From a virus: a DNA stretch of 64,000 nucleotides. The first letter of the stretch is position 1, and every line of letters begins with the position of its first letter. The position numbers were made by a program, and so were the translations under genes. The stretch spans positions 23,770 through 87,769 of the IMG/VR virus record IMGVR_UViG_3300017706_001340; one strand, given 5' to 3'. The notes under the pieces were generated by a model. That model had not been told where the DNA came from, did not search any database, and was given only the letters and a program-made list of their open reading frames with translations. Shown here piece by piece: positions 24,460-32,708 of this stretch.

Positions 24460-25171
24460 AGCAACATTTATAAATAACTTCCTCTCACCTATAGGTAAAC
24501 TGACTGAGAATACAGTCGTGAAAGTGAGAGAACAAGAACTAGCTGCCGTTAGCTCGAGTAGTGACGGTACATTGATTGTGAATTGCTCCTTACCACAGCA
24601 AAACAGTGTATCGGATACGTTATTCCTGAACATACCTGACATCAATAAGTTGATAAAGGTGTTAGGTTGTGTTGAATCAGAAGAGATTGAACTGTTGTAC
24701 AACAATAACAACTTAGAGTACAAGTCAGCAAATGTTGGTTTCAAATATCACCTACTTGAAGATGGTATAATCGATCTACCATCTGTTGATATTAATAAAA
24801 TACAAGGTATTGATTTTCCATTTAAATTTGATGTACAACCAGCAATAATAAATCAGCTGATCAAAGCGAGTACATTCGTGACAGATACTAACAAAATATA
24901 TTTCCATGTCAATGGTGATTCAGTTGATGCTACACTAACCGATAAACAGAGACATAACGTAGATAGTTACACTCAGCAGATATCCGATCAATTCACCGGT
25001 GCTCCACTCACAAAGAATCTCGCGATGAACTTCGAAACAATCCGGATAATCAGTACTTTGAGATTTGACAGTCTGAGCATCCATGTAAATCCGGATTTAA
25101 ACGTGTTTCTATTTCGTATAAATGTCAAGGGTTGTAATATAATCATTGTTTCTTCTGGTTACGTGGGATAA
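24434..25171 (+). CDS. gp45: gp45 sliding clamp
   Basis: 245 residues (T4 gp45 is 228). The pattern of short helices and strands, LTENTVVKVREQ, SVSDTLFLNIPDINKLIKVL and the C-terminal LRFDSLSIHVNPDLNVFLF, matches the T4 gp45 family of trimeric clamps. It tethers gp43 and also activates late transcription through gp55 and gp33. The 26-base overlap with the preceding gene is large. The loader gp44 is encoded far away at 51827. Confidence 0.85.
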   Translation: MTTLKISDRATFINNFLSPIGKLTENTVVKVREQELAAVSSSSDGTLIVNCSLPQQNSVSDTLFLNIPDINKLIKVLGCVESEEIELLYNNNNLEYKSANVGFKYHLLEDGIIDLPSVDINKIQGIDFPFKFDVQPAIINQLIKASTFVTDTNKIYFHVNGDSVDATLTDKQRHNVDSYTQQISDQFTGAPLTKNLAMNFETIRIISTLRFDSLSIHVNPDLNVFLFRINVKGCNIIIVSSGYVG

Positions 25172-25180
25172 ATCATATTA

Positions 25181-25510
25181 ATGAAGAATAAAATTTACAC
25201 ATTATCATACTTTAAGAAAAGACTTAAGGACTCAGGATACATTGTATGGGATATTATGAATAAGTATGCCATGGAGGATCCAAGGAAGTGGACTGTGCTT
25301 GTCAATCCTAGCATTGAGTCAGTATACATAACATGTATAGTCAATAGAAATGAGCTAGGTCAACTTCCGGAATTTGAGATAAACGACGGTGGTATGCGGT
25401 TTCAGAAAAATTTGACTTTAATGACTAGTAGTATGGAGGTTATTATAAACTTACTGTCGAGAAAAGGTATTGTGGCGGATGATTCTTTATTGTATAAGAA
25501 AGATAAATAA
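25181..25510 (+). CDS. Hypothetical protein, 109 aa
   Basis: 109 residues, basic, with YFKKRLKDSGYIVW at the N-terminus and a C-terminal helix. No family recognised. It sits where T4 has clamp-loader and regulatory genes near gp45, but it is too small to be gp62 and shows no similarity I can point to. Confidence 0.65.
   Translation: MKNKIYTLSYFKKRLKDSGYIVWDIMNKYAMEDPRKWTVLVNPSIESVYITCIVNRNELGQLPEFEINDGGMRFQKNLTLMTSSMEVIINLLSRKGIVADDSLLYKKDK
25502..25509 (+). promoter_or_regulatory. Possible late promoter (GATAAATA)
   Basis: GATAAATA overlapping the stop of the upstream gene, 7 bases before ATG 25517. Confidence 0.45.
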
Positions 25511-25516
25511 ATGTAC

Positions 25517-25888
25517 ATGACACAAGAAAACGATAAGTCACCTAAAAAACGGCAACCTGGTTCAACCGGTCCACGTAAGAAGAAGACATCAAAATCAAAG
25601 ACTAATCGTAAGGATGACGAGTACAAGAAAAAAATACATAATGCCATAAAAGTTAATCTTGACGAATATCTTAAGCAACGTAATATAAATCAAAAGCAGA
25701 TCACTTCCATCAATGCGATTATTGAGGAACACTTGAGTTGCTTTATTTTGGTCGGTTATACTGATGACGGTGAACCTGTCACACTTGTAAATGCTGCAAC
25801 ACAAAAAGATAGTGATTCATTAGGAACCATCTTACATAAGGTTATTAAAAAATATTCAGATCCTCCAAACAATCTACCACTACTTTAA
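25517..25888 (+). CDS. Hypothetical protein with basic N-terminus
   Basis: 123 residues. A Lys/Arg/Pro-rich N-terminus (KKRQPGSTGPRKKKTSKSK) suggests nucleic acid contact; the remainder is a compact alpha/beta domain (IEEHLSCFILVGYTDDGEP). No family recognised. The second in-frame ATG at 25517 is preferred over 25511 because of its spacing from the GATAAATA octamer. Confidence 0.65.
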   Translation: MTQENDKSPKKRQPGSTGPRKKKTSKSKTNRKDDEYKKKIHNAIKVNLDEYLKQRNINQKQITSINAIIEEHLSCFILVGYTDDGEPVTLVNAATQKDSDSLGTILHKVIKKYSDPPNNLPLL

Positions 25889-25891
25889 GTA

Positions 25892-26791
25892 ATGAAAATA
25901 TTGATATTAGGTAAAGGGTATGTAGGAACTGCCCTGGCAAAAAACTTATCTACATGTTACGAAATCGTACATGTATCACGTTCCGAACTAGACTATACTG
26001 ATAGAGGTACACTCTTCAGATATTTAACCGGTAACGACATCGAGTATATTATAAATACATGCGGTTACACTGGGAGACCCAATGTAGACGCCTGTGAAGA
26101 CAATACCAGTGATACCTGGCATTATAATGTTGTTGTACCTGTTAATATACAGAAGACGTGTAAGGATGCAGGTGTAAAAATGATACACATATCAAGTGGA
26201 TGTATCTATGACGGATACGCAAAGGATTACACTGAAGAGGATGAACCAAATTTTGGGTTACATAGTAATGACAGTAGCTGGTATAGTAAGACTAAGCATG
26301 CATGTGAGATGATGATGAAGGATAAAGATGTGTATATTTTCCGTATCCGCATGCCGTTTTGTGAGTCTTGGTCAGAGAGGAACGTACTAACAAAATTAAT
26401 AAAATATGATAATGTTATTGATCATTTAAACTCTGTCACAAATATAGAAGATCTCTGTGGATTTATAATGTATTTTATTGCTGATATAACCGAGGGTACA
26501 ATAGTTCATGAGTATGGTATTTACAATGTTGTGAATCCTTGTCCTGTAACAACAAGTGCTATTTGTGACCTTTTAAATACAACAGAATTGGGTAATAAAA
26601 ACTGGCAGCATATCGAGTTAGAGGAACTATATAAGACAACCAAAGCGAAACGTTCGAATTGTATACTCAGTGACGATAAAATTAAAAATTTAAACTTGAG
26701 ACTACCTGATACAATCGATAGCTTGAGACGATGCATTAAAAAGATGAAACAAGAGTTAGATGCTCAAGAGAATAACAAAGCTACTGGCTAG
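25892..26791 (+). CDS. dTDP-4-dehydrorhamnose reductase-like SDR protein
   Basis: 299 residues. N-terminal Rossmann motif LGKGYVGTALA, ISSGCIYDG, and the catalytic YSKTKH (YxxxK) are typical of extended short-chain dehydrogenases of the RmlD/epimerase group. It probably reduces or epimerises a nucleotide sugar using NAD(P)H. No other dTDP-rhamnose gene is visible, but two glycosyltransferases are encoded in the window and could use its product. It lies 3 bases after the preceding gene and overlaps the next by 32. Confidence 0.85.
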   Translation: MKILILGKGYVGTALAKNLSTCYEIVHVSRSELDYTDRGTLFRYLTGNDIEYIINTCGYTGRPNVDACEDNTSDTWHYNVVVPVNIQKTCKDAGVKMIHISSGCIYDGYAKDYTEEDEPNFGLHSNDSSWYSKTKHACEMMMKDKDVYIFRIRMPFCESWSERNVLTKLIKYDNVIDHLNSVTNIEDLCGFIMYFIADITEGTIVHEYGIYNVVNPCPVTTSAICDLLNTTELGNKNWQHIELEELYKTTKAKRSNCILSDDKIKNLNLRLPDTIDSLRRCIKKMKQELDAQENNKATG

Positions 26792-27104
26792 TAATAGTCA
26801 TAAACGGAAAATATTTGCTGTAAGAGAAGGTACCTACAAGGGTAACTTCATTGTTTGTGTGAATGTATCAGACGAAAAGTATGATTTCTTGATGTTACCA
26901 CATAATGAATCTATATCAATGTCTAGAGATGACTTTGATACCGGTATAAAAAATAAAATAGTTGACGTTATTGAGAAATTACCTCATAATGTATTTGAAA
27001 TCTGCTGTGCACAATATAATGAATCAAAAGCCAAAGACAATATTAATAGACTCAAGCAATCTGTTACACCGAGCGGTGTGGATCGCGGAGAACACGAGAA
27101 ATAA
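26760..27104 (+). CDS. Conserved hypothetical protein, 114 aa
   Basis: 114 residues. A beta-rich N-terminal half (FAVREGTYKGNFIVCVNV) is followed by KLPHNVFEICCAQYNES. No family is recognised, but the even pattern suggests a real folded protein. Its last 28 codons overlap the RNase H start in another frame, and its first 10 overlap the reductase end. The C-terminal overlap region may not be part of the fold. Confidence 0.6.
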   Translation: MLKRITKLLASNSHKRKIFAVREGTYKGNFIVCVNVSDEKYDFLMLPHNESISMSRDDFDTGIKNKIVDVIEKLPHNVFEICCAQYNESKAKDNINRLKQSVTPSGVDRGEHEK

Positions 27105-27939
27105 CGTACATCCAGCATCCATCTTCCTGGGTAGTATAAGGAAGTATGCAACGATGTTCAGTTGTTGTAATATATATTCAATTTGGGACAAGAGGCTCAT
27201 AAGAGGTGTCAAAAACTATCGTAGACTTGCTAAAAATGTTGAATATAAGGGTAACAGAGACGTAGTTAAGAATGAACATGTATTTAGTTACGAGGAATCA
27301 ACAACAGAGTTATTGAACTGTTTGGGTATTAAAAATATGTACCCTGGAATACTTGAAGCAGATGATGTAATTGCTTGGTTATGCAAGCAAGGTGATGACC
27401 GTAAGGTGATTGTAAGTGTTGATCAAGACATGCTACAATTGGTGAGTGAAAATGTTGATGTTTATAGTCCCATAAAGGATAAGCATATAAATCTAGACAA
27501 CTTTGAGGAACATACAAATGTATCAATTGATCAATTTTTGAGATACAAATCATTGATTGGTGACAAATCCGACAATTTACCTGGTCTAGATAAATGTGGA
27601 CCTAAGACAGCTAAAAAATTAATTACAGAGTGTCCGAATGACAATTTATTAATTGAAAAGGTAGGAAACGAGAGGTTGAGAAATTACTTTGTGAATTTAG
27701 AGATGATTGATCTCAAGCAAGGAGAGTTGAAGCACCCAGAGGATACAAAACTGTATATCAAACAGTATGATGAATTACAAGAACATCAACCGGATTTTGA
27801 TACCTTTAGATCGAAGTGTGAGTCACTTAATATGAATAGTATTGTTAATCGTATAGATGACTGGAAACAGATATTCACGAATAGTAATATAAATGATAAG
27901 CTTGAAAGCATTGTAAATAGTCTATCCTTGAATAAATAG
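27019..27939 (+). CDS. rnh: RNase H, FEN1-like 5' nuclease
   Basis: 306 residues, matching T4 RNase H (305). Acidic metal ligands appear in ILIDSSNLLHRA near residue 8, EADDVIAWL near 117, SVDQDML near 133 and GDKSDNLPG near 180, followed by the helix-hairpin-helix GPKTAKKL. It removes RNA primers from Okazaki fragments. Because the first catalytic Asp is near residue 9, the start must be this early, so the 86-base overlap with the previous gene is real. Confidence 0.9.
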   Translation: MNQKPKTILIDSSNLLHRAVWIAENTRNNVHPASIFLGSIRKYATMFSCCNIYSIWDKRLIRGVKNYRRLAKNVEYKGNRDVVKNEHVFSYEESTTELLNCLGIKNMYPGILEADDVIAWLCKQGDDRKVIVSVDQDMLQLVSENVDVYSPIKDKHINLDNFEEHTNVSIDQFLRYKSLIGDKSDNLPGLDKCGPKTAKKLITECPNDNLLIEKVGNERLRNYFVNLEMIDLKQGELKHPEDTKLYIKQYDELQEHQPDFDTFRSKCESLNMNSIVNRIDDWKQIFTNSNINDKLESIVNSLSLNK

Positions 27940-27943
27940 TGTT

Positions 27944-28129
27944 ATGAACAACATACCATTTGTACAACCAATCATAATACAGTCACCATTTAGTGGTAGT
28001 CCAATGAAACCTCAGATTAGAACTAGAGAGACAGAAGGTAACATCTATACCGAGGCACATTGGTATTGTCCTGATTCCGGTAGATTTGTGCGAAAAGGGG
28101 TCGTAAAGATTGACCCTGTGAAAAGATAG
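27944..28129 (+). CDS. Small conserved phage protein, 61 aa
   Basis: 61 residues, with SPFSGSPMKP, a central E-A-H-W-Y and CPDSGRFVRKGVV. This type of short protein recurs in marine T4-like phages near primase; function unknown. It follows RNase H by 4 bases. Confidence 0.65.
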   Translation: MNNIPFVQPIIIQSPFSGSPMKPQIRTRETEGNIYTEAHWYCPDSGRFVRKGVVKIDPVKR

Positions 28130-28158
28130 TTGTCAAACCTGATCTTATAGTTTATAAT
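28130..28158 (+). promoter_or_regulatory. Sigma-70 promoter of gp61
   Basis: TTGTCA (28130-28135), a 17-base spacer and TATAAT (28153-28158). The ATG at 28167 lies 8 bases after the -10, leaving a leader of only 1-2 bases. Confidence 0.7.
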
Positions 28159-28166
28159 AAACTGGT

Positions 28167-29180
28167 ATGATTATACCAGAAGAATTCATAATTCAAAAAT
28201 TCTATCAACATGCCGGTTATCCCAAGCATGTACGATCAACCAATACTTACATGGGAGGTTGTCCGATATGTAGAGAAGGTAAGAGTTGGGGAAGAAAGTC
28301 TAGATTATATTATATACCTAAAGATGGTGTGATATGTTGTCATAATTGTGGTTGGTATGGTAAGCCATTGCAATGGATATTAGAGGTTGAAAAAATACCA
28401 TATGATGAATTAATAAAACAGATAGATAAGTGTGATTATACATATGGAGTACCTGTTGAAGAGAAAGTGAAGCAACAGACAGCGGATTTACCGCTGGATA
28501 GTATAAATTTATTTGACAAGTCACAATTGTCATATTATGTTAATGAGAGTATCGTCCGGCAAGCCGCAGAAACTATCGTTAAACGTCGGTTAAATACAGC
28601 AATTAACAAACCAAAATCAATATATGTCTCACTAAATGACCCGGTGCATAAAAACAGACTGGTTATACCCTTCTATGATAAAACGAGGTCCATTCTGTTC
28701 TATCAGACGCGAACGATACTAGCGAGTGACGAGAGACCCAAATATTTATCTAAACAAAATAGTGAGAAGACACTGTTTAATTATGAGCAAATTGATTCTG
28801 GTACTGATAATGTATTTATAACTGAAGGACCGATAGATTCATTCTTCATCCGGAATTCTGTTGCAGTAGCTGGTATACAAGAGAAGAGTAAGAACACATT
28901 CACTACAACACAACAATCACAGATCGATCGACTGTTTTTAATGCAAAAGGTATGGGTGCTGGATAGTCAGTGGTTAGACTCTGCTAGTAGAATGAAAAGC
29001 GAGATGTTACTAAAATCAGATAACTGTGTATTTATATGGCCTAAAGATATAGGTATGAAGTTTAAGGATATTAATGACATGTGCATACACTTTAAAATAG
29101 ATGAGATCTCTAGCAATTTCTTGCTGGAAAACACTTACTGCGGACTTAAAGGTATTGTGAAACTTCGACAGGTCAGATAG
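28167..29180 (+). CDS. gp61: gp61 DNA primase
   Basis: 337 residues (T4 gp61 is 342). N-terminal zinc ribbon GCPIC...CCHNCGW near residues 30-60; TOPRIM motif VFITEGPIDSFF near residue 215 with the catalytic Glu, and later VWVLDSQW. It makes RNA primers on gp41 helicase. It converges with the leftward 29173 gene, overlapping by 8 bases. Confidence 0.93.
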   Translation: MIIPEEFIIQKFYQHAGYPKHVRSTNTYMGGCPICREGKSWGRKSRLYYIPKDGVICCHNCGWYGKPLQWILEVEKIPYDELIKQIDKCDYTYGVPVEEKVKQQTADLPLDSINLFDKSQLSYYVNESIVRQAAETIVKRRLNTAINKPKSIYVSLNDPVHKNRLVIPFYDKTRSILFYQTRTILASDERPKYLSKQNSEKTLFNYEQIDSGTDNVFITEGPIDSFFIRNSVAVAGIQEKSKNTFTTTQQSQIDRLFLMQKVWVLDSQWLDSASRMKSEMLLKSDNCVFIWPKDIGMKFKDINDMCIHFKIDEISSNFLLENTYCGLKGIVKLRQVR

Positions 29181-29622
29181 ATTCTGAACCAGACTCCTTA
29201 CGTCTTGCTAATAGTAGATATTGTTTGAGAGATTCACTCAACCCGGATAGATCTTGTGCTAACCTTGATATTTTTTTACTCTCACTACGTTGTATATCTG
29301 TGAGTATACTGTCACAATCTGCAGAATTAATTGTAAAGTTTATTGATCCTTGATCTGTACCGTTGAGATAATCAATAAAATTTTCAACTTCACCTATCCA
29401 TGTGTTTAATGTCTGTATGGTCCTAGCCGTCTGTTGTTGTTTCAATGCAATCTCCGGATTGTCCGGGATGGCCAGCTGATCAACGTTACCGGCATCCATT
29501 TGTGCACCTGCCGCGGCAACCTCTGCTTCTGGATCCTCCGGTAAAGGTGTTATTGGACCTGGCTGGAGATCTTCAGGAGCCTCCTCTATTATACTGAAAA
29601 ATTTTCTTTGAAATACGTTCAT
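29173..29622 (-). CDS. Small acidic helical protein, possible internal head protein
   Basis: 149 residues. The N-terminus MNVFQRKFFSIIEE-A closely resembles T4 internal-protein leader peptides that end in hydrophobic-x-E; next come a Pro/Glu stretch (EDLQPGPITPLPEDPE) and a helical remainder with several Gln. No family recognised. A CATAAATA late octamer lies 10 bases upstream, diverging from the 29666 gene. Confidence 0.65.
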   Translation of the reverse strand: MNVFQRKFFSIIEEAPEDLQPGPITPLPEDPEAEVAAAGAQMDAGNVDQLAIPDNPEIALKQQQTARTIQTLNTWIGEVENFIDYLNGTDQGSINFTINSADCDSILTDIQRSESKKISRLAQDLSGLSESLKQYLLLARRKESGSESI

Positions 29623-29632
29623 GATCTATGTT

Positions 29633-29640
29633 TATTTATG
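29633..29640 (-). promoter_or_regulatory. T4-type late promoter (CATAAATA)
   Basis: CATAAATA on the minus strand, 10 bases before ATG 29622. Confidence 0.6.
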
Positions 29641-29647
29641 CTAGTTG

Positions 29648-29655
29648 TATAAGTA
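29648..29655 (+). promoter_or_regulatory. Late promoter variant (TATAAGTA)
   Basis: TATAAGTA, one mismatch from the T4 octamer, 10 bases before ATG 29666. The same ATAAGTATTTAT string occurs before TerL. Confidence 0.45.
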
Positions 29656-29665
29656 TTTATTGAAC

Positions 29666-30100
29666 ATGTCACAAGAAAAAAACAAAAAAGAAACATTATT
29701 CGAAGATCTTCAAGCTGGATCAAATAACTTCATGGGTGTAGGTAAGGGTCCTGGTCAATCAGCTATGCAATTGAAGCCGGCTAAGATAACGTTGATGGAT
29801 CTAATAAGCCAGGCGAAAGATTGGGAGAATCAGATGGGTAAGGCACCCAACCGATTACCATACCCGTTGCAGGATGGTCTTGGTGATCAATTAGGGGATT
29901 TATATGTTAAATCAGTCGATATAAAGAATAAAGTTGCAGAAAGTGGAAAATTTAGTATAATTAAAGATAATGAAAAGGCATACAAAGCTGTACAGCGTAT
30001 ACATAAAAAATTATCTGCTATTGGCGCCGCGATACAAGATGTTGTTGATGATATTGACAACCTTGGAGTTGGTACCAGTACTACTGAATACCATGCATGA
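29666..30100 (+). CDS. Hypothetical late protein, 144 aa
   Basis: 144 residues, helical, Lys/Asp-rich, with FMGVGKGPGQSAM near the N-terminus. No family recognised. The ATG at 29666 is preferred over an upstream in-frame start because the late-like octamer is inside the longer frame. It overlaps the membrane protein gene by 4 bases. Confidence 0.65.
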   Translation: MSQEKNKKETLFEDLQAGSNNFMGVGKGPGQSAMQLKPAKITLMDLISQAKDWENQMGKAPNRLPYPLQDGLGDQLGDLYVKSVDIKNKVAESGKFSIIKDNEKAYKAVQRIHKKLSAIGAAIQDVVDDIDNLGVGTSTTEYHA

Positions 30101-30534
30101 TTAGAAGTATAGTAACATCAATCGCGATAACCAGTGTTGTTGCGGCAATAGGTGGATTACTATTCAATTATATTTTTGATTACCATCTAATCAAGTCAAT
30201 TATATGCACATTCCTGGTACAAATTGTTATATTCTATGTTTGGAACAGTATATCACAAATGATACTAACCATCCGAGTAGAGCAAGAGCAAACCCGCCAA
30301 GCTGAGATGTTGTCTCAACAGGGTATTGATGTCGTGTGTGCACACTGTAAGAGTGAGAACTTTGTACCTATAAGATTAGACGAATCAAACGAATTTGCAT
30401 GTGATAAGTGCGGTAAAGAGAATTCTATATACATTGATATATCAATTGCACAAAAGGCTCGTATACTTGATAGAGATCAACTATCTGTTAATTATATCAA
30501 AGATAAATTAGATGAATCAAAAAAAGTTAAGTAA
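30097..30534 (+). CDS. Membrane protein with zinc ribbon
   Basis: 145 residues. Two hydrophobic segments near residues 5-27 and 31-58 are likely membrane helices, followed by a soluble domain with CAHC and CDKC pairs, a rubredoxin-like zinc ribbon. A host-envelope role in the infected cell is suggested by topology, but no family is recognised. Overlaps the preceding gene by 4 and the following gene by 23 bases. Confidence 0.7.
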   Translation: MIRSIVTSIAITSVVAAIGGLLFNYIFDYHLIKSIICTFLVQIVIFYVWNSISQMILTIRVEQEQTRQAEMLSQQGIDVVCAHCKSENFVPIRLDESNEFACDKCGKENSIYIDISIAQKARILDRDQLSVNYIKDKLDESKKVK

Positions 30535-30955
30535 AGATAGCGAGATACAAAACATGCCGGTGACAAAACCCGCCTCAACCGTAAGTGATAAACCACCAAC
30601 TGAGCGTATGACGTTCGATCAACTGTGTGAGTGTATGAACAATTTCTTCAATGATAGAGATTTCGAGAGCAAACAGGCATTTAAAAAAGGATACACATGC
30701 ACTGTTGGTGAGGATTATACAAATATTGATTTGTTGTGCAACATGAACGATCTAGTATATAATTACTGTAACAACAATGAGAATATATCCAAGACAGAAA
30801 AACGGAACCTCAAGACTTTATGTAGTGGTATCAACTCTGTAACGATGAGCATGGAGCAATACAACATTACAACACAAATGGATAAAGTCCTGATCTCAAC
30901 ACTAATGGGATACATATTAAAAATAACAAGAAATTACTTTCATGATAGACATTGA
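30512..30955 (+). CDS. Hypothetical protein, 147 aa
   Basis: 147 residues, with several Cys and Asn and an apparently helical C-terminal half. No recognised family. It overlaps both neighbours and is part of a run of small rightward genes between primase and the neck gene. Confidence 0.6.
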   Translation: MNQKKLSKDSEIQNMPVTKPASTVSDKPPTERMTFDQLCECMNNFFNDRDFESKQAFKKGYTCTVGEDYTNIDLLCNMNDLVYNYCNNNENISKTEKRNLKTLCSGINSVTMSMEQYNITTQMDKVLISTLMGYILKITRNYFHDRH

Positions 30956-31217
30956 TAAACACAAAAAAACAAAGGTCGAATTGACCACACCTAAAGGCGC
31001 CAAACATGTTATGTCAGAGTATGAAATCAGCAGATGGTTCTCCATGATAGAGGCGGTTGATATCATAGATCAGAAGGCAAATCAACTAGGAATAAAAGGC
31101 AAGGGTGTTAATTGGGTGAAACCAATCGCAATACAAAAGTATATTGATGAACGAACAGAGAGTATGTTGTTCGAAGTCAAGGATGATCTAAGTAAAGAGA
31201 AGAGATGCACTACATAG
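30942..31217 (+). CDS. Hypothetical protein, 91 aa
   Basis: 91 residues, basic, containing YEISRWFSMIEAVDIIDQKA. No family recognised; gp33-like small late coactivators are of this size, but I see no supporting motif. Overlaps the preceding gene by 14 bases. Confidence 0.6.
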   Translation: MIDIDKHKKTKVELTTPKGAKHVMSEYEISRWFSMIEAVDIIDQKANQLGIKGKGVNWVKPIAIQKYIDERTESMLFEVKDDLSKEKRCTT

Positions 31218-31537
31218 TAGGTACACATTTACAATTACCTGCATCTAAATCCGGGCAACAGATTCGCCCCGGGATGACCAGTCAACAAATTCGTGCGAAT
31301 AGCCGGGGACCGGCCGGTTTTGCTGAGCAGCGACAGTTACTCACTCCAGGTACACAATACACACTTATACGGATATTAAAGGTGGATGATGGTGTGAATT
31401 ATATCTTCTCATCCAGCGTTGGTGATCGAGTCACACTATCATTCAGTAGTGTATCAGAAGCAGAAAAGTTTATATCTAGTGTTATAGGTGAAGCGGTCCC
31501 GGATTATTCATCTGCATATATAGATCAAACGGATTAA
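31205..31537 (+). CDS. Hypothetical protein, 110 aa
   Basis: 110 residues. The N-terminal third is Gln/Arg/Gly-rich and the rest forms a beta-rich domain (YTLIRILKVDDGVNYIF; VTLSFSSVSEAEKFI). Similar small proteins occur in T4-like marine phages, function unknown. Converges with the neck gene, overlapping by 4 bases. Confidence 0.6.
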   Translation: MHYIVGTHLQLPASKSGQQIRPGMTSQQIRANSRGPAGFAEQRQLLTPGTQYTLIRILKVDDGVNYIFSSSVGDRVTLSFSSVSEAEKFISSVIGEAVPDYSSAYIDQTD

Positions 31538-32259
31538 TCATCATATCCACCGTATATATCGTCATAGTCCCCATATACACTATAATCAAAAATATTCCGG
31601 CCTTGCCGGTCAATATCATTGAAATATAGACTATCATCTTCCATCTGCTCATCACCACTCAATCCACCGTGGTAAGTATCATCAGTTGGTTGCTGCAACC
31701 CAGGTTCTTTATCAATACCGAGCTCATAACTATAGTCGAAACGCTTGCCTTTTATCAGCCAGACATAATGACCTAGTAATGGATTGAGTTGTTCAACATC
31801 TTGGTCCAATCTTTCAGTTATTTCGAACTTTTTAGCACCTCTCCCACCTGGTCTGGATGATCCGAATTCACTGAGCTCTATAACATCGCCAGCATTTGGT
31901 TCTGGATTAGGATTATCCTCAGAGCTCATAGCTAATGTGTAACTCTCGATGGGTATAAACCCAGTCAGTTCATCATCAGCCATAAGACCAAACTTTTGAA
32001 GTACAACTGAATTTTCATTCAATGTCATAGCAAATATCAATTTCTTTGGATCTTGAAACTGTTGAGCAGGTGACTCTCCGTATAGTGGATCAACATTCTG
32101 TAGTGTGGTGCCATTAACATAATAGTCTACTATTGTACCATATTGATAGATCTGCTCGACCCACCACCCTTTGTAATTGTTTATCTCATTGCAATTAGCA
32201 TGCTTGTCTAAAAATCGCAAACTATTACTATGCTTGAATATATCATCAATCTCACTCAT
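31534..32259 (-). CDS. gp14: gp14-like neck (head completion) protein
   Basis: 241 residues (T4 gp14 is 256). The run YGTIVDYYVN, NVDPLYGESP, LQKFGLMADDE, PNAGDVIELS, FEIT and a later FDYSYE follows the order of conserved blocks in gp14 neck proteins of T4-like phages. It should form part of the head-to-tail neck. The C-terminus is Tyr/Asp/Gly-rich. Similarity is recalled by pattern, not alignment. Confidence 0.6.
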   Translation of the reverse strand: MSEIDDIFKHSNSLRFLDKHANCNEINNYKGWWVEQIYQYGTIVDYYVNGTTLQNVDPLYGESPAQQFQDPKKLIFAMTLNENSVVLQKFGLMADDELTGFIPIESYTLAMSSEDNPNPEPNAGDVIELSEFGSSRPGGRGAKKFEITERLDQDVEQLNPLLGHYVWLIKGKRFDYSYELGIDKEPGLQQPTDDTYHGGLSGDEQMEDDSLYFNDIDRQGRNIFDYSVYGDYDDIYGGYDD

Positions 32260-32638
32260 ATCTTTTGAGAATATAACAATCTTTGACAGGGTCCCAAATT
32301 ATACCAACACCTGAGAATAATGTCTTCGGTTTATCTTTAGGTAGTTCCTTTATTTTATAATTCTTCATTATGTGCTTTATATCAACATCGGATAACATTT
32401 TCATTTTAGATGTACCATTACGGAGAGCCTCGATCTTGTGATTCAATTCTCCAGCGAATGCGAACTCACCCCCACCGGTATGTCGCCCCTGATACCTCTT
32501 GGCAACTTGATGTTGATTCATCGCTCCACCACCTCTTGACACCTTACGATGCCATGGACTCTTCGCATTATCTCTCTTTCGTTGCTGATAATCCTGAAAC
32601 TCAAGGATCACGTGAAATCTATCTCTATAAACTGACAT
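32252..32638 (-). CDS. Hypothetical late protein, 128 aa
   Basis: 128 residues, basic, Gln/Gly-rich in the middle (RGGGAMNQHQVAKRYQG), with HTGGGEFAFAGELNHK and a C-terminal FSGVGIIWDPVK. No family recognised; location before the gp14-like neck gene (8-base overlap) suggests a head or neck role. The ATG 32638 is used rather than the TTG one codon upstream, as a TATAAATA octamer lies 6 bases away. Confidence 0.65.
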   Translation of the reverse strand: MSVYRDRFHVILEFQDYQQRKRDNAKSPWHRKVSRGGGAMNQHQVAKRYQGRHTGGGEFAFAGELNHKIEALRNGTSKMKMLSDVDIKHIMKNYKIKELPKDKPKTLFSGVGIIWDPVKDCYILKRYE

Positions 32639-32644
32639 CAACAG

Positions 32645-32652
32645 TATTTATA
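32645..32652 (-). promoter_or_regulatory. T4-type late promoter (TATAAATA)
   Basis: Exact consensus TATAAATA on the minus strand, 6 bases before ATG 32638. It directly abuts the T-run of the terminator at 32653-32683. Confidence 0.75.
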
Positions 32653-32683
32653 AAAAAAGCCGTTCAAATGAACGGCTCTTTTT
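32653..32683 (-). terminator. Rho-independent terminator, possibly bidirectional
   Basis: Inverted repeat AGCCGTTC (58-65) / GAACGGCT (70-77) with loop AAAT, giving an 8-bp stem. On the minus strand it is followed by a T-run, ending the acidic repeat gene transcript; on the plus strand by CTTTTT. Confidence 0.85.
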
Positions 32684-32708
32684 GTGATTTGGGGGGTTAA
32701 ATTGAAAA

